Origin: Hymenopus coronatus
Taxonomy: Eukaryota; Arthropoda; Insecta; Mantodea; Hymenopodidae
Length of the DNA stretch: 64,000 bases
Assembly: GCA_030762935.1 (NCBI GenBank)
Contig: CM060890.1
Span: 68,264,765-68,328,764, forward strand
Direction: 5' to 3'
In this document: positions 11,566 through 23,402 of the stretch, piece by piece
Position numbering within the stretch: the first letter of the stretch is position 1
Layout: every line of letters begins with the position of its first letter
Made by a program: the position numbers and the translations under genes
The notes under the pieces: model-generated
What the model was told of the DNA's origin: nothing
The model's database searches: none
Seen by the model: only the letters and a program-made list of their open reading frames with translations

Positions 11566-12420
11566 TTGAATAACTTGCAGACATATTTTTAAAATCGATT
11601 TGAAATCGCTCCTTAACCCTAACTGCACCTTCAGTCTGTGTAATACATTGTTATGCATCTTAATATAGTATTTAAGAGAAATTAAACAAAATGAAATTGT
11701 TCAGTGATATGAGAACTTGTAATTTTTACATTGCAAAATAATGTACCCTGTTTGCTCTCGGATACAGCCCAGCCACGAGCTGATTGTTTTCCAAACTCTC
11801 TTCTCCCGCCAATAGAATTAATAGTTTATAACCACTAGAGGTACAGAAAGACCACTGCAACCTAACAGACATCCAATGAGGACCAAAATTGTAATTTCTA
11901 CCCAACCATCCTTTCCAAACTAAAGTATTTATCCAAAACCCTTTCCGAAGTAAAAGCACGGTTAAACCCTTAATTAATTCATCAATTTAGTCCAAGTTCC
12001 ATCACCTCATTTCAGCGTATATTGAATCATTGTGGTTTCTTGATGAGAGAACTTCTAGTTTGTGAAGTGCACATGGTGATTAGACACCATCCCATCACAT
12101 GGCATAATATGACGAAATAGCAGAAAGTGAAAAGTTTAGCTTGTTTAAGCATAACCGGGGCGATAAGCTCCTGTCCTACAGCAGCTATGGAAGCCTTATA
12201 AGTATTACAACTCTGCATATTTTTGTGAGGAAAGTTGTATTAATTAATGTCCATAGACTCTAAGAAATACAGCTTTTAAAGCTGGTAATTTTACTGTGAA
12301 TAGGAAAATTCTCCGTTAAATTAAAGAGGAGTTCATCAGATTATGGGATTGGATGGTACCAAAACCCAACTTATAGCATTCATTTACATAGCATTAACTG
12401 AACGTCAAACATAGATTGAA
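11566..12420. other. no recognisable feature
   Basis: Includes a more balanced stretch at 11725-11960 with a 77-codon minus frame lacking any known motif. Nothing assignable. Confidence 0.35.
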
Positions 12421-12429
12421 AGGGAAAAG

Positions 12430-13190
12430 CCTCATTTAAGAAAAAGGTCGCTTATATGGTATACAGACTGCTTGAAGATGTTTAGTAGCCTAATTTTTCT
12501 CTAGCAAAAGATCTCGGTAATAAACCCGCCATATTTCAAGCAGGTACATGCTATAGAACTATGTGCTCAATTGTTAATAAAGGTATTTGATGAGCAAAGG
12601 TCTTTATGGAAAGCAGCATTAAAAGCTCTTAGGGCTCGCACCATTGAGGCGAAGTTTTCTGAGAACTATCTGCAGATACTAAATAAACTGTCCACTCACT
12701 ACAAGCATACCTTAATGTGGGTGCCAGGACATGAAGGAATTGAAAGCAACGAAATTGCTGATTGGCTAGCAAGGAAGGAGCCAATAGACCATTCATTGGT
12801 CCAGAACCATTCTACGGAGTGCCAGAATGTTACATCAAAGGAAAACTTAAATCCTGGGAATGTAACAAACAGGTAAATAATTATTTAGAGCAGATTCCAA
12901 AACCAATCCATGCGAAACAATTCATTGAATTGTCAGCAGAAAGAATACTCACTTTCAACAAACAGGAGCTGAGAATATTAAATAAATCCTTACAAGATAT
13001 TCCTCTCTTATAGATCATCTCCATAAAATGAGCAAAGTTGAGGTGAACATATGTAGATTTTATTTAGCAGAAAAAGATACGGCAAGATACTTCATGATTG
13101 CAAAGCAATTGCCCAACAAAGACCTATAACTTACTTTTCCAGATTCAGGACAAATTGCCTTTACATCACCAAGAAAATAATAGGTTGTTT
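12430..13190 (+). pseudogene. fossil non-LTR retrotransposon, RNase H and C-terminal fragment
   Basis: Translating with frame changes gives, in order: WYTD near 12456 (first RNase H acidic block), HAIELCAQ (second), SLWKAALKALRA in place of the usual acidic DS block, then LMWVPGHEGIESNEIADWLA at about 12712-12771 (fourth block). GPEPFYGVPECYIKGKLKSW and NKQELRILNKSL follow. This is the domain order seen downstream of reverse transcriptase in RNase H-bearing arthropod non-LTR elements. The start and reverse transcriptase are absent, the 12571-12876 and 12762-13013 frames overlap in different phases, and a stop interrupts the region near 13012. It differs from the LINE at 32.6-38.0 kb. Confidence 0.8.
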
Positions 13191-13429
13191 CAGAAGCATT
13201 AAATCAAACTGGAATTTATAAAGAAGGGTATTAGAAATAGATCTAATAAAGGTCGCAACGAAAAGAAGTCAAAAGGCTTGAGCAACTCTACACTTATCTA
13301 TAGGATGAAACCACGACTTGAGGATGTAAAAATGGCGAAATTATTCCTGGTATTCTTTCTTTCAAGGTATACGCCAAGTTAAGTCAAAATGCACTTTTCA
13401 CGGATGCAACGTATAAAGTTTTCTCAGGA

Positions 13430-13555
13430 ATAAACCCATGCTAAGGAATTTTACGTCAGTAAAAATTCATCACCATCCACCGGGTATGAACCCGCAACCT
13501 TGAACATTAGAGACTATCGTGGCAACCTCTGCACTACTTGGGAGACCATATACAC
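13430..13555 (-). mobile_element. SINE-B copy, truncated
   Basis: Minus-strand tRNA-like head with B box GCGGGTTCATACCC, then GTAAAATTCCTTAGCATGGG, the block shared with the fuller SINE-B copies at 14497 and 47441. The downstream conserved core is missing. It abuts the left end of the Tc1-like element. Confidence 0.65.
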
Positions 13556-13674
13556 AAGTGCCAGCAAAATAAGTAATTATTTCGTGATTGAGGTAACTTA
13601 CGAATATCTTTGTTACAGATTGATCACTGTGCAATATGTTGACTATTCCTGACATGGCGCTTACAGTGTTCCGT

Positions 13675-13960
13675 GCGATGACGATTTCAACGGAAGTTTG
13701 ATGGAGCGAGGAATAGAACTATAATGCAATAGTTAAATAAGTTTCAGCGAATAGGCACTATTACTGAAGAGTCTCGACCGGGTCAACCTTCCACAAACGC
13801 AGCCACCATTGATGCAATACGAAAGTCAATTGAACGGAGTCCTAAATCTAATTGTTCCCTTTTGCGTCAGTTACAGATTCCGAAATCATCAGTGTTCAAA
13901 GTGCTGAAATTCACCTTGAGAAGCGTCCATATCATTTGCAAGTATTACACAACTCATCGC
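13675..13960 (+). pseudogene. transposase remnant, DNA-binding part (Tc1/mariner type)
   Basis: With frame changes it reads VWW-type helix, KFQRIGTITEESRPGQPS, then DAIRKSIERSPKSNCSLLRQ and LQIPKSSVFKVLKF. That is the paired helix-turn-helix layout (GRP linker, RSPRKSVRRL-like helix, IP-S-V-VL helix) of transposases in this superfamily. The catalytic DDE/D domain is absent; the element was already deleted before the SINE inserted. Confidence 0.75.
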
Positions 13961-14038
13961 ACGGAGCACCCTGCAGACGTCATGTGAAAACTACAATACG
14001 TTCAGGAATAGTCAACATACTGCTCAGTGATCAACCTG

Positions 14039-14215
14039 TTCGATCCCAAGCGACCGCATGCGAGATTTGTGGTGGACAAAGCGGCGCTGGGGTGGGTTTT
14101 CTCCGGGTTCTCCGGTTTCCCCCGCCATCGCATTCCACTGGTGCTCCATCTTCATGTATCATCAGTGTCACTGCTTGCGGTGCCATAAGTAGTTCAAGTG
14201 GGCGTTAAAAAAAAA
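14039..14215 (+). mobile_element. SINE-A copy, 5' truncated, with 13-bp target-site duplication
   Basis: Begins inside the tRNA B box (TTCGATCCCAAGCGACCGC), continues through the family body and ends GGGCGTTAAAAAAAAA. Perfect flanking duplications AGTGATCAACCTG lie at 14026-14038 and 14216-14228. The tail and duplication show LINE-mediated retrotransposition into the right arm of the Tc1-like element. Confidence 0.95.
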
Positions 14216-14288
14216 AGTGATCAACCTGAAACAAAAAGACATTCGTAAGTTACCTTAATCACAAAATAGTTACTTATTTTGTGGGCAC

Positions 14289-14290
<2 letters not shown>

Positions 14291-14334
<44 letters not shown>
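14291..14334. repeat. (GT)n microsatellite
   Basis: About 22 uninterrupted TG units directly outside the right inverted repeat of the Tc1-like element. Confidence 0.97.
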
Positions 14335-14337
<3 letters not shown>

Positions 14338-14496
14338 ATATAAAACACAGGTTGTTTCGAAACCATGCCGAACGAATATGACAATTATGGCCTTCATTCT
14401 TTTAGGTGCATTTTTATGTCAAATTGCAAATTAAAGAATTTTGAAATTAGTCAACACGTGAAACACTAGTGTGTCATGCATGGATACTCAAACGTC

Positions 14497-14755
14497 GCTC
14501 TCTGTGTAGTGGTTACCATGCTAATTTCATATACCCAAAGTCGCGGGTTCAAACCCGGCGAAGGTCGATGGATTTTTTCTGGTGTAAAAATCCTTAGCAT
14601 GGCTTCCTTCGAAAGAGAAGTAAAGCCGTTGGTCCCGTGTCGTAGATTTACGGCACGTAAAAGAACCTCAAGCCTGATAGAGAGGCCTCTGAGCAAAATT
14701 AAACTGTCTTTCACGCCCAGTTTAGAATGGGACGCTGAGAACTTCAATAGTTAAA
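14497..14755 (+). mobile_element. SINE-B copy, near full length
   Basis: tRNA-like head with GTGTAGTGGTTACCATG (A box) and GCGGGTTCAAACCC (B box), then CTGGTGTAAAAATCC, TTAGCATGGCTTCCTTCG, a core AAGTAAAGCCGTTGGTCCCG, TGTCGTAGATTTACGG, CACGTAAAAGAACCTC, and a tail unit GATAGAGAGGCCTCTGAGCA. The head resembles Val/Asp-type tRNAs. The core resembles the conserved central domain reported in several invertebrate SINEs, though I cannot assign a named family. The open frames across it on both strands are not genes. Confidence 0.88.
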
Positions 14756-15029
14756 GAGCGTTCATAAATAACACGTCATTTATATTTTTATGGATACTCA
14801 CATTTCAAAGCGTGTACTTGGCAAGTACGTGTCATTAAAAGAGACGGGATTTTAGTTGTTCCTTATAAGCCAACTTTCAGGCAAAGTGGCAAAAGCCAGT
14901 TACCTACTCAAGACTACTTATGCATCAGAGTTTGATCTTAAATGCGAAACATACGTATTTTACCCTAACCACAGCTATCTCGTACTTTCTATTTTAATAA
15001 TATTATAATTATGCTTATAGTAAGGTGTC

Positions 15030-15545
15030 GACAACTTACTGTAAACATCCGCAAGAACTTGCTGTTAAACGTAGAGGGAAGAGGGTAGAGCAAGTTAACA
15101 GCGGCGGACACCTGGGCAACTGCCACCCGTTACGGATCTATTGCGGCCACCCTCTTCCCCACAACATACACGAAACGACGAAGCTAAGTACAGAGATGCA
15201 CGAAGTCACTAATGGCAGCCCTGGCGTGTCACGGAGGCTATACAGCGCCGGGAGGCCGAAAGGATGCCTCTACAATGCAATGGCACCTAGCCTCAACCAG
15301 CGCAACCAGAGGGAAGAGATTTTCATTCGGAGCAACCAACCGTTCTGTCTGCCTACAGAGTCTCAAGCCACATCTGCGCCGGCCTGAAAAATGAAGAAGG
15401 AAAACTAAATGAAGGAGCGAAAGGGAAAGGAACGTGGTAGATATATAGCACCCCAGCATTCGCCCAAGTAATCCCAGGAAAACAACGGAAAAACCCAGTG
15501 CTAGAGTGCGTGGTCAATGGGAAGCGAACCGGATGCTGTTAAACG
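15030..15545 (-). mobile_element. SINE-C-like block, GC-rich
   Basis: On the minus strand a head with GGTTCGCTTCCC at 15519-15533 is followed by CACTGGGTTTTTCCG, TTTTCCTGGGATTAC and GGGCGAATGCTGGGG. This matches the order in the copies at 39485 and 45165 (GTGGGTTTTTCGCGG, TTTTCCCG, GCGAATGTTGGG). The downstream 350 bp are GC-rich, unlike the surroundings, and account for the open frames at 15025-15459. Confidence 0.55.
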
Positions 15546-16129
15546 TGCAAATGTTTCATATGGTATTACACGATAAAGGTAATTAAATAATTTGTCTTGC
15601 TATAAAAGGGATTTTTTATTTAACTTTATCTCCATTTCTTTAGTAACATTTTAGATTTCTTGTGTATATTGCCCTTATCAATTTCTTACTTCTTTTCTCA
15701 AACTCACTAATTTAAATTGTCTCTAAAGATATTATTAGTGAAGTATGTATCCCAGCTTATTTTCCCATTCATTCATTATTTATTACGTGAAATTTCATTT
15801 GGAAGAACAAAGGAACAAAAATAAATAAAAAAATACACTAAAGGTGTATTTTGGTTGTTTTATGTGGGTAAGAGAAGGTATCCTTTAATGTTAACTATTA
15901 ATTATAAGCATATTGGCATGATTACGAAAACTTTATAAAGCACGCGATCGGTGCTTTTCAACCTACCTGCGTCACCTCCGATAAGGTGGACCAGCCAACG
16001 GCTTTGTTCGGGTATCTGATTAATTCACGCCACCACACGGTAGAGGGAAGTGTAGCATAGGAAAAGCTTCCTGTAAGTCTCTTTATGAACACGAGTGCAG
16101 ATTTTATTGAATAATTTTTCACTCATTAT

Positions 16130-16847
16130 GTGTGTTTACCATTAAGTATAAAAATAGAATGTGTTCCATTCGCATGGTTTTCTCTACATCTCTGTAACAA
16201 ATTGTTGTTAAAAAACTTATCTACTTCATGCTAATTGAAGTAAAGGTTAGCAAAAAAAAAATTATTGCGTGCTCCTTTGTAAGCAGAAAGGAAATAAGGG
16301 AATATACCAGGCTAAAGTGGTAGTAGCATCTTTTAAAAGCTGGTTACCACGTGGTTGAAATCCGTTTCTTTGCAGTGACAGGAGTTGACAACTTCCTGTA
16401 TGAGAAATATTTTAAAACTGAAACGCATAACAAGGAATGTCTAGAAAATGGTCAACTCAACGAAAAGAAAAATACATGACATAACATTGTGTGTTTTAAC
16501 CTAATCTAAATTTTAAGTGTAGTAATTTTTTGCCCATCTGTTACGGTTTAGTAATTATGCAAAATTCAGAAAAAATTTTAAAGAGATTTTCAGAGGAGAA
16601 AAGTTCGATATATATATTATTTGGCTTACGAATATTCAATGCACGGTATTATAATCAAAATCTTTAGAGACGTTTTGAGAAAATCAAAATTTTTGATAGT
16701 TTTATCATGTAAAGAGTAGTTTGGTGAGGGGGGGATTTTTCTCAAAATGTTCATATGGCACCTATGGAAGATACTTAACTAAATACCAAGTTTTGTATGG
16801 TACCGACTTGACGTTTTTGAGTTATCGCGTTAACAGACACCCAGACA

Positions 16848-16885
<38 letters not shown>

Positions 16886-17015
16886 ACACACTTTTTATGA
16901 AAATTTGGTTTTTAGATATAGGTGACCCTAAAACGTCTATATCCGGTGAAATATGGGTTTCCAATTTTTGGGTGGAGTGCAACATCTTCTCTAGGTTTGT
17001 GCTATGTAGGGAAAA
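16130..17015 (+). mobile_element. family M copy with 3' terminal repeat, plus orientation
   Basis: Starts at GAATGTGTTCCATTCGCATG, lacking the left repeat. It follows the interior through TGTTACGGTTTAGTAATTATG, the GGTGAGGGGGGGATTTTTC box and GACGTTTTTGAGTTATCGCG. It has a (CA)n expansion at 16850-16884, then ends in the right terminal repeat TGACCCTAAAACG, GGTGAAATATGGG, GGGTGGAGTGCAACATC. It is among the most complete copies here. Confidence 0.8.
16850..16884. repeat. (CA)n microsatellite inside family M
   Basis: About 17 CA units at the position where other family M copies have short CA or GT runs just inside the terminal repeat. Confidence 0.95.
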
Positions 17016-17099
17016 TAAAAATGCACTAATATAACTGATCTTTTTTTGAGGCAAACCATAAAGTTGAAACGCTTCTCACCTCACCAAGAATAAATACAC

Positions 17100-17215
17100 A
17101 CAGGGAGCTTAAAACAAAAACCTCCAGTATAATTTCGGTACAGAATTTTTGGGTGGAGTGCAATACCTTCTCTACCTATGAACCATGTGTAGGGAAAGTA
17201 AACATACCAATTTTG
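17100..17215 (+). mobile_element. family M terminal-repeat fragment
   Basis: TAATTTCGGTACAGAATTTT, GGGTGGAGTGCAATACC, TTCTCTACCTATGAACC and GTAGGGAAAGTAAAC reproduce the right terminal repeat only, a second copy about 150 bp beyond the preceding one. Confidence 0.7.
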
Positions 17216-20200
17216 GCAAAGCGAATGTAGCGTAACCACAGCTAATGGTTGTCATAAATCCATCTCCCCGCCCCAAAGAAGCGAATTTTTTATCCTTGCC
17301 CTTGACAACCGGATTTTAAGGAAGTCACTCCTTGCTGGCTCCACGTGGAGTCTCTGTCGTCTAAATTTCGAATTCACATCTTATGTAAAAAGAGAGCCGC
17401 TCTAAAAACAGATGTTGATGATAAGAAGTTTTCTTGCTGTACAAAAGGACTGATAGAGGCAGGATTTCTGTTGCAAAAGATTATCGGGGCCCCTCAAAGA
17501 AGGCAGCTGATCTGTACGCCCGTTAATTAGATAGAGTCTTCATCTGCTATGTGCCAAGTGTATCTGAGGTAGCAATTAAAAACTGATACAGTATATGTCT
17601 TGTCCCGGGGAAAAAGAATTATTCAGAAGAGAAAATATAAATGTACAGTGAAATGGGAAGGGTAGAAAGACTTTTAACACGTATAAGTCACGAGCTCGGG
17701 GTACAAGATACCGCTACTCCAGAGCGTTGAACCGAGGAAAAGGGATGAGAACTAACGGGGATACACGGCAATGATTCCTATTGGTCAGGCGACATTTTAA
17801 GGTACTCCTCACGTCTAAGATGTGATTTTTAGAGTCCGTGGTGGAGCCGAATAGACTACCTGGGAAAGAGGGAAATAGTTGTTTGAAATACTGAACAGAA
17901 TATGTAATAAATTGCGGCATCAACATTAATAAACAGTAACATTCGCGGGCGGGTAAACTGTAACGTCAGTAGCAAATTAAGAAGTATACGCGTGTCTTCT
18001 ACGGCGGAAGAAGGTCGGATTCAGTTAATAAAGCACTTGTCTCACCACGACCTGAAAGAGAGTTCCCATGCTAATAAAAACCTGAGCTAAGCCAACCAAA
18101 ACCCGCCCAATACCGCCCCAAAACTCGATAAATGAATTTGATTTATTCTTCGCGGCAAGAGTAGGTACTGTTATATCATACTGAATAAAAGTAGTAAACA
18201 ACTACCATATATTTAGGCCACCAAATATAAACGTTCAAATGCAATATTTAGTGTTATTTTAATCGGTTTTTAACTCGTAGATATCATTATAGAATTTAAG
18301 TATTACAGAATTGTACAGGTGAATTAAAACGTGTAATGATTGAAGTGAAATAAATACCTGTCTGTCTGTATGTCTGTCTGTTGAGTTCTTCATGTGTTCC
18401 GATTCCTGTATTCATCTGAATATAACTATACACAGTATTTCTTTAATTTTTAGTGCTTTTATAGTCACTCAAATCTTAATCGCTATATCACTTCCCTTCT
18501 GTAATATTACTGATGCTGAATTAGAACTTTCATTTGTTGAAACCGTATCTCCATGGAATGCACGAAGCTAACTTATCATAAACCCCCAATAGCTGTTAAA
18601 AGTTAGGAAAAAATATGGCAATTTTGCTCGATTTCTAGAGCTTTGTCCCCTTTGTTTTCGCAGTACGCTTGTGGTGAGCAAATGCTGACTAACATTTTCA
18701 CAAACAAATAAATCTCTCTTTCGTAATAAAAATACATTTGTTGGAGATGAATGCGCTAGAACTTAGTTTTTAGTACTAAAGGGTTTTATCCTACGGCCTA
18801 TAAATGAAATAGTGGGTCTTATCTCAATTTTCGTAGACTTTGCTTAGAAATTTACATAAGTTAAATACTGGCATAAAAGTAATTTAAAGTACACCTTACC
18901 TACATATTTCATTGCACAATGTCTCTTTATTACCAGAAATAGCATTTGTTTCTTCGTGTACATGTATCGCATCATGTTTACAAAATTGTGACAACGATTG
19001 TACGAGATTACTGGTGAAACCCTTGCATTGACTTATGTGCATCCCCTTCAGCAACCCATCATCGGAGTGATAGTTTAGACTTTGTCTTCTATTATAGGAA
19101 TCAGCCGGAGGGTGTTTCAGTGAGGAAATAGCGGTGCATTTTTCTTTTCATATCAAGCTCATCCACTGTATCTTCATTCCGCAGGCAGTGGTGGTTTGAG
19201 TTATTGAGTATTACAAAGAATAAGGTGGTATGGTTTACAAATAGCCTTCCAGGAAATTCTAAAAATAAGCAAACATAAAAATGGATTTACTTGCCAAATA
19301 AACCCGTAGGAAATTCACCCGGTTTTTCTAATAACTGAAATAAACGTAGATTAAGGAGATCAAAATACACTAAGTAGAATTTCCTCTGCTCTATTCAAAT
19401 AAAATATATAGTTTTACCACTTAGAGTGAATTTACAGTGGTTTGGAGAAGATTTATGATAATGCACCGTTACTCGATTTGTGAATGTAGCATAGACATGT
19501 TGACTCATAAATACTACTAAAAGTGTTGGAAACGACTACAGTAAATGCAGGATATGCGAGTTTACCCACAACCATACCCATAACCGTAGCCGTTATGTTT
19601 TTTAATTTTTTGGTTGAAATTGTATTATGTTTACCAATAGGTAACTTGTTATTTTCACTGGATCAAATATAATAATATGAATAATTACAAATATTATTTT
19701 TATTGATTATAACAGTTGGGCTCTATAATGTGTAAGCGGTCTAAAATAAATTATTTTAAGAAATATATTGGGTACTATTATCATTCAATCAATTACTGAA
19801 GACAATAATAATCTGTAGAAATAGCTTCTTGGGGACCGATAGCCAGGCAGAATCGAAGGTAACGCAGCATGGTATACAGTTGTATTGTGTTGACAATGCA
19901 GTGTTTACGTAGTGGTACTAACGGAAGGAAAATGGGGCAACGAGAAGTAACAATAATTTAATATATACATACATTCAATTGATGTGCAACAAGTCATCAG
20001 CACCATTATTCATTTCATTTTCTTTCAAGATACATAGATTACACTGCACAACAGCATGCAGTCTTAACGTCTCAAATATGAATCATCTCCGATTGGCACA
20101 TAAACAGGTTTTATATTGTGAAAAACTTTGCTCCACATCAGAGGATGTGATTGGAGCAAAATCGAAATACGATACATCATGGACTATTGGGGAAGATACT

Positions 20201-20744
20201 CAATGAGCAATTATTTCCGTAGCAACACCTTGTAGCACATTTCGTGTATCGAGCATTATTGAAAACCGGACATTTTTTCCAAAACTGCGTGCACTTTCTG
20301 TTTCACATCGTCTAAAACAGGTGTCACGGGTTTCTAATTAATTGCTTATACAAGTTCAGGGTTCGAGGCGTTTCAATGTTTGATGTTTCTAAATATGTTA
20401 CTGTCGTAGATATATGTGCAACGTTCTTTGTATGAATGCGATCCATAAGAAGCAAGAGATTTTACAATATTGATTGAATATCAACAAATGCATTAATTAT
20501 CTGTAAAACAGTAATGTAATATACAGCTTAGTATACTGCTGCGTTGAGCAAGGTTTCCCAACACGATACTACAGGTTGTTTACATGCGGCGCGTGCAGTC
20601 CCTAATACAGGTTGGTCTCTTCTCCGTAGGTATGCGCATAAGTCCCGCTATTGGACCCCAAGATGCTGTCCCTAATAGTCTAATTCTTGGTTTCACAAAC
20701 GCACAACGAGCATAGTTAATTGAAAGAATTAACAAAAATAACCT
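17216..20744. other. no recognisable mobile element or gene
   Basis: A 3.5-kb stretch that is free of family M by eye. A balanced-composition patch at 17260-17930 has short frames and weakly resembles 43340-43440 (TAAGATGTGATTTTTAGAGT against TAAGACGTGATATTTGAGT). A (TCTG) run is at 18359-18382. Nothing coding can be supported. Confidence 0.4.
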
Positions 20745-20850
20745 GACTGCCTCCGTGGTCGTATGGTCAGGGAGCTGACTTCTCACCCGGAGGTCCCGGG
20801 TTTGTTTCCCGATATGACCTTGGATGTTAAAAGGGGGCTATATAAATGAA
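20745..20850 (+). mobile_element. tRNA-like SINE head (short)
   Basis: GCCTCCGTGGTCGTATGGTC (A-box region) followed by GGAGGTCCCGGGTTTG (B-box region), then a short AT-rich tail. Spacing fits a tRNA-derived SINE head. It does not share the SINE-A or SINE-B body. Confidence 0.55.
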
Positions 20851-21387
20851 ACAATAATACAAAATAATCTGTCAAGAGTATTTAAAAATCCAGAAACATT
20901 GCACGTGTGAACAGTGAAAACTCTTTCAGTTGCCATAATGAACCACATCATTCTCGGTTCATACTGAAATGTTTGTACTTTAACCGAATCCATCCCTGTA
21001 TGGAAGGTTAGCTAAGAGTTTGTTCTTGACGGGTGTTAAAATTTAAGTGCTGATAGTAAGCTGTTTATGGTGGTTTCAGGAATTTGTAGAATTCTTCTTA
21101 ATTTTGATCCATATCCTTCGATATTTCAGGGTGCTCTTAATAATCAAAATGAAATTTTCTTCCTCGCCATGTAAGATGCTTGGTGCTTAACATTTAAAGA
21201 GCAATGCTGAAAACATTCACAGACATCAGGTAAAACCCAACCAAAGGGTAATGGAGAAGAAAAATATAATTATGATTTTTTTTCGTCACTCTTTTCGTTT
21301 ACGCGAGGCTAACTCAAAAATTTTCCAGAGAAATCAGATATGCACAGCCAATATTAATCGGAAGTATTTAAATGCAAAACGAAACAT
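20851..21387. other. no recognisable feature
   Basis: AT-rich approach to the minisatellite, with no motif that I can assign. Confidence 0.35.
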
Positions 21388-23402
21388 ATGACTGCTGCTG
21401 TGTTTAGTGTCATGACTGCTGCTGTGTTTGGTGTCATGACTGCTGCTGTGTTTGGTGTCATATTGCTGCTGCTGCTGCTGCTGTGTTTGGTGTCAAGGCT
21501 GCTACTGTGTTTGGTGTCAAGGCTGCTGCTGTGTTTGGTGTCATGGCTACTGCTGTGTTTGGTGTCATGGCTGCTGCTGTGTTTGGTGTCATGACTGCTG
21601 CTGTGTTTGGTGTCATGACTGCTGCTGTGTTTGGTGTCACGGCTGCTGCTGTGTTTGGTGTCACGGCTGCTGCTGTGTTTGGTGTCACGGCTGCTGCTGT
21701 GTTTGGTGTCACGACTGCTGCTGCGTTTGGTGTCACGACTGCTGCTGCGTTTGGTGTCACGACTGCTGCTGTGTTTGGTGTCACGGCTGCTGCTGCGTTT
21801 GGTGTCATTGCTGCTCCTGTGTTTGGTGTCATACTGCTGCTGCTGCTGCTGCTGCTGCTGTGTTTGGTGTCACGGCTGCTGCTGTGTTTGGTGTCACGGC
21901 AGCTGCTGCGTTTGGTGTCATGGCTGCAGCTGCTGCGTTTGGTGTCATGGCTGCTGCTGCGTTTGGTGTCATGGCTGCTGCTGCGTTTGGTGTCATGGCT
22001 GCTGCTGCGTTTGGTGTCATGGCTGCTGCTGCGTTTGGTGTCATGGCTGCTGCTGCGTTTGGTGTCATGGCTGCTGCTGCGTTTGGTGTCATGGCTGCTG
22101 CTGAGTTTGGTGTCATGGCTGCTGCTGAGTTTGGTGTCATGGCTGCTGCTGTGTTTGGTGTCATGGCTGCTGCTGTGTTTGGTGTCATGGCTGCTGCTGC
22201 GTTTGGTGTCATGGCTGCTGCTGCGTTTGGTGTCATGGCTGCTGCTGCGTTTGGTGTCACGGCTGCTGGTGCGTTTGGTGTCACGGCTGCTGGTGCGTTT
22301 GGTGTCACGGCTGCTGGTGCGTTTGGTGTCACGACTGCTGCTGCGTTTGGTGTCACGACTGCTGCTGCGTTTGGTGTCACGACTGCTGCTGCGTTTGGTG
22401 TCACGACTGCTGCTGCGTTTGGTGTCACGACTGCTGCTGCGTTTGGTGTCACGGCTGCTGCTGCGTTTGGTGTCACGGCTGCTGCTGCGTTTGGTGTCAC
22501 GGCTGCTGCTGCGTTTGGTGTCACGGCTGCTGCTGCGTTTGGTGTCACGGCTGCTGCTGCGTTTGGTGTCACGGCTGCTGCTGCGTTTGGTGTCACGGCT
22601 GCTGCTGCGTTTGGTGTCACGGCTGCTGCTGCGTTTGGTGTCACGGCTGCTGCTGCGTTTGGTGTCACGGCTGCTGCTGCGTTTGGTGTCACGGCTGCTG
22701 CTGCGTTTGGTGTCACGGCTGCTGCTGCGTTTGGTGTCACGGCTGCTGTTGCGTTTGGTGTCACGGCTGCTGTTGCGTTTGGTGTCACGGCTGCTGTTGC
22801 GTTTGGTGTCACGGCTGCTGTTGCGTTTGGTGTCACGGCTGCTGTTGCGTTTGGTGTCACGGCTGCTGCTGCGTTTGGTGTCACGGCTGCTGCTGCGTTT
22901 GGTGTCACGGCTGCTGCTGCGTTTGGTGTCACGGCTGCTGCTGCGTTTGGTGTCACGGCTGCTGCTGCGTTTGGTGTCACGGCTGCTGCTGCGTTTGGTG
23001 TCACGGCTACTGTTGCGTTTGGTGTCACGGCTGCTGTTGCGTTTGGTGTCACGGCTGCTGTTGCGTTTGGTGTCACGGCTGCTGTTGCGTTTGGTGTCAC
23101 GGCTGCTGCTGCGTTTGGTGTCACGGCTGCTGTTGCGTTTGGTGTCACGGCTGCTGTTGCGTTTGGTGTCACGGCTGCTGTTGCGTTTGGTGTCACGGCT
23201 GCTGTTGCGTTTGGTGTCACGGCTGCTGTTGCGTTTGGTGTCACGGCTGCTGCTGCGTTTGGTGTCATGGCTGCTGTTGCGTTTGGTGTCACGGCTGCTG
23301 CTGCGTTTGGTGTCACGGCTGCTGCTGTGTTTGGTGTCATGGCTACTGCTGTGTTTGGTTGCACGGCTGCTGCTGTGTTTGGTGTCATGACTGCTGCTGT
23401 GT
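21388..23402. repeat. 24-bp minisatellite, about 2 kb
   Basis: Tandem units of 24 bp with the invariant core GTTTGGTGTCA and a GCTGCTGCTG segment, about 84 unit lengths in all. Sub-variants (GTG, GCG, GAG before TTT; ATG, ACG, ACT, AAG after the core; GCTGGT, GCTGTT swaps) occur in contiguous blocks, as expected from local unit duplication. CTG runs at 21464-21483 and 21832-21860 expand two units. Since 24 is a multiple of three and most units lack stops in five of six frames, long frames arise on both strands (for example 663 codons plus, 534 codons minus). They encode only octapeptide repeats such as AAAAFGVT or VTPNAAAA. I treat these as non-coding. Confidence 0.97.

Larger units (their letters stand above)
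13560..14290 (+). mobile_element. Tc1/mariner-like element with ~100-bp inverted repeats, split by a SINE
   Basis: The left arm (about 13560-13658) and the right arm (14009-14038 resumed at 14229-14289) are inverted copies. The left starts CACAAGTGCCAGCAAAATAAG and the right ends CTTATTTTGTGGGCACACTGTG. Between them lies a short transposase remnant on the plus strand. The right arm is interrupted at 14039-14215 by a SINE-A copy. A (GT) microsatellite of about 44 bp begins exactly at the right tip. Confidence 0.8.

Noticed and set aside
15025..15459. Three overlapping frames of 60-120 codons in a GC-rich block
   Set aside because: The block matches the SINE-C type repeat on the minus strand; no protein motif, and frames overlap on both strands.
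17755..17870. Shared repeat with 43340-43440
   Set aside because: Only a ~45-bp stretch is alike by eye, with many differences; too weak to define a family.
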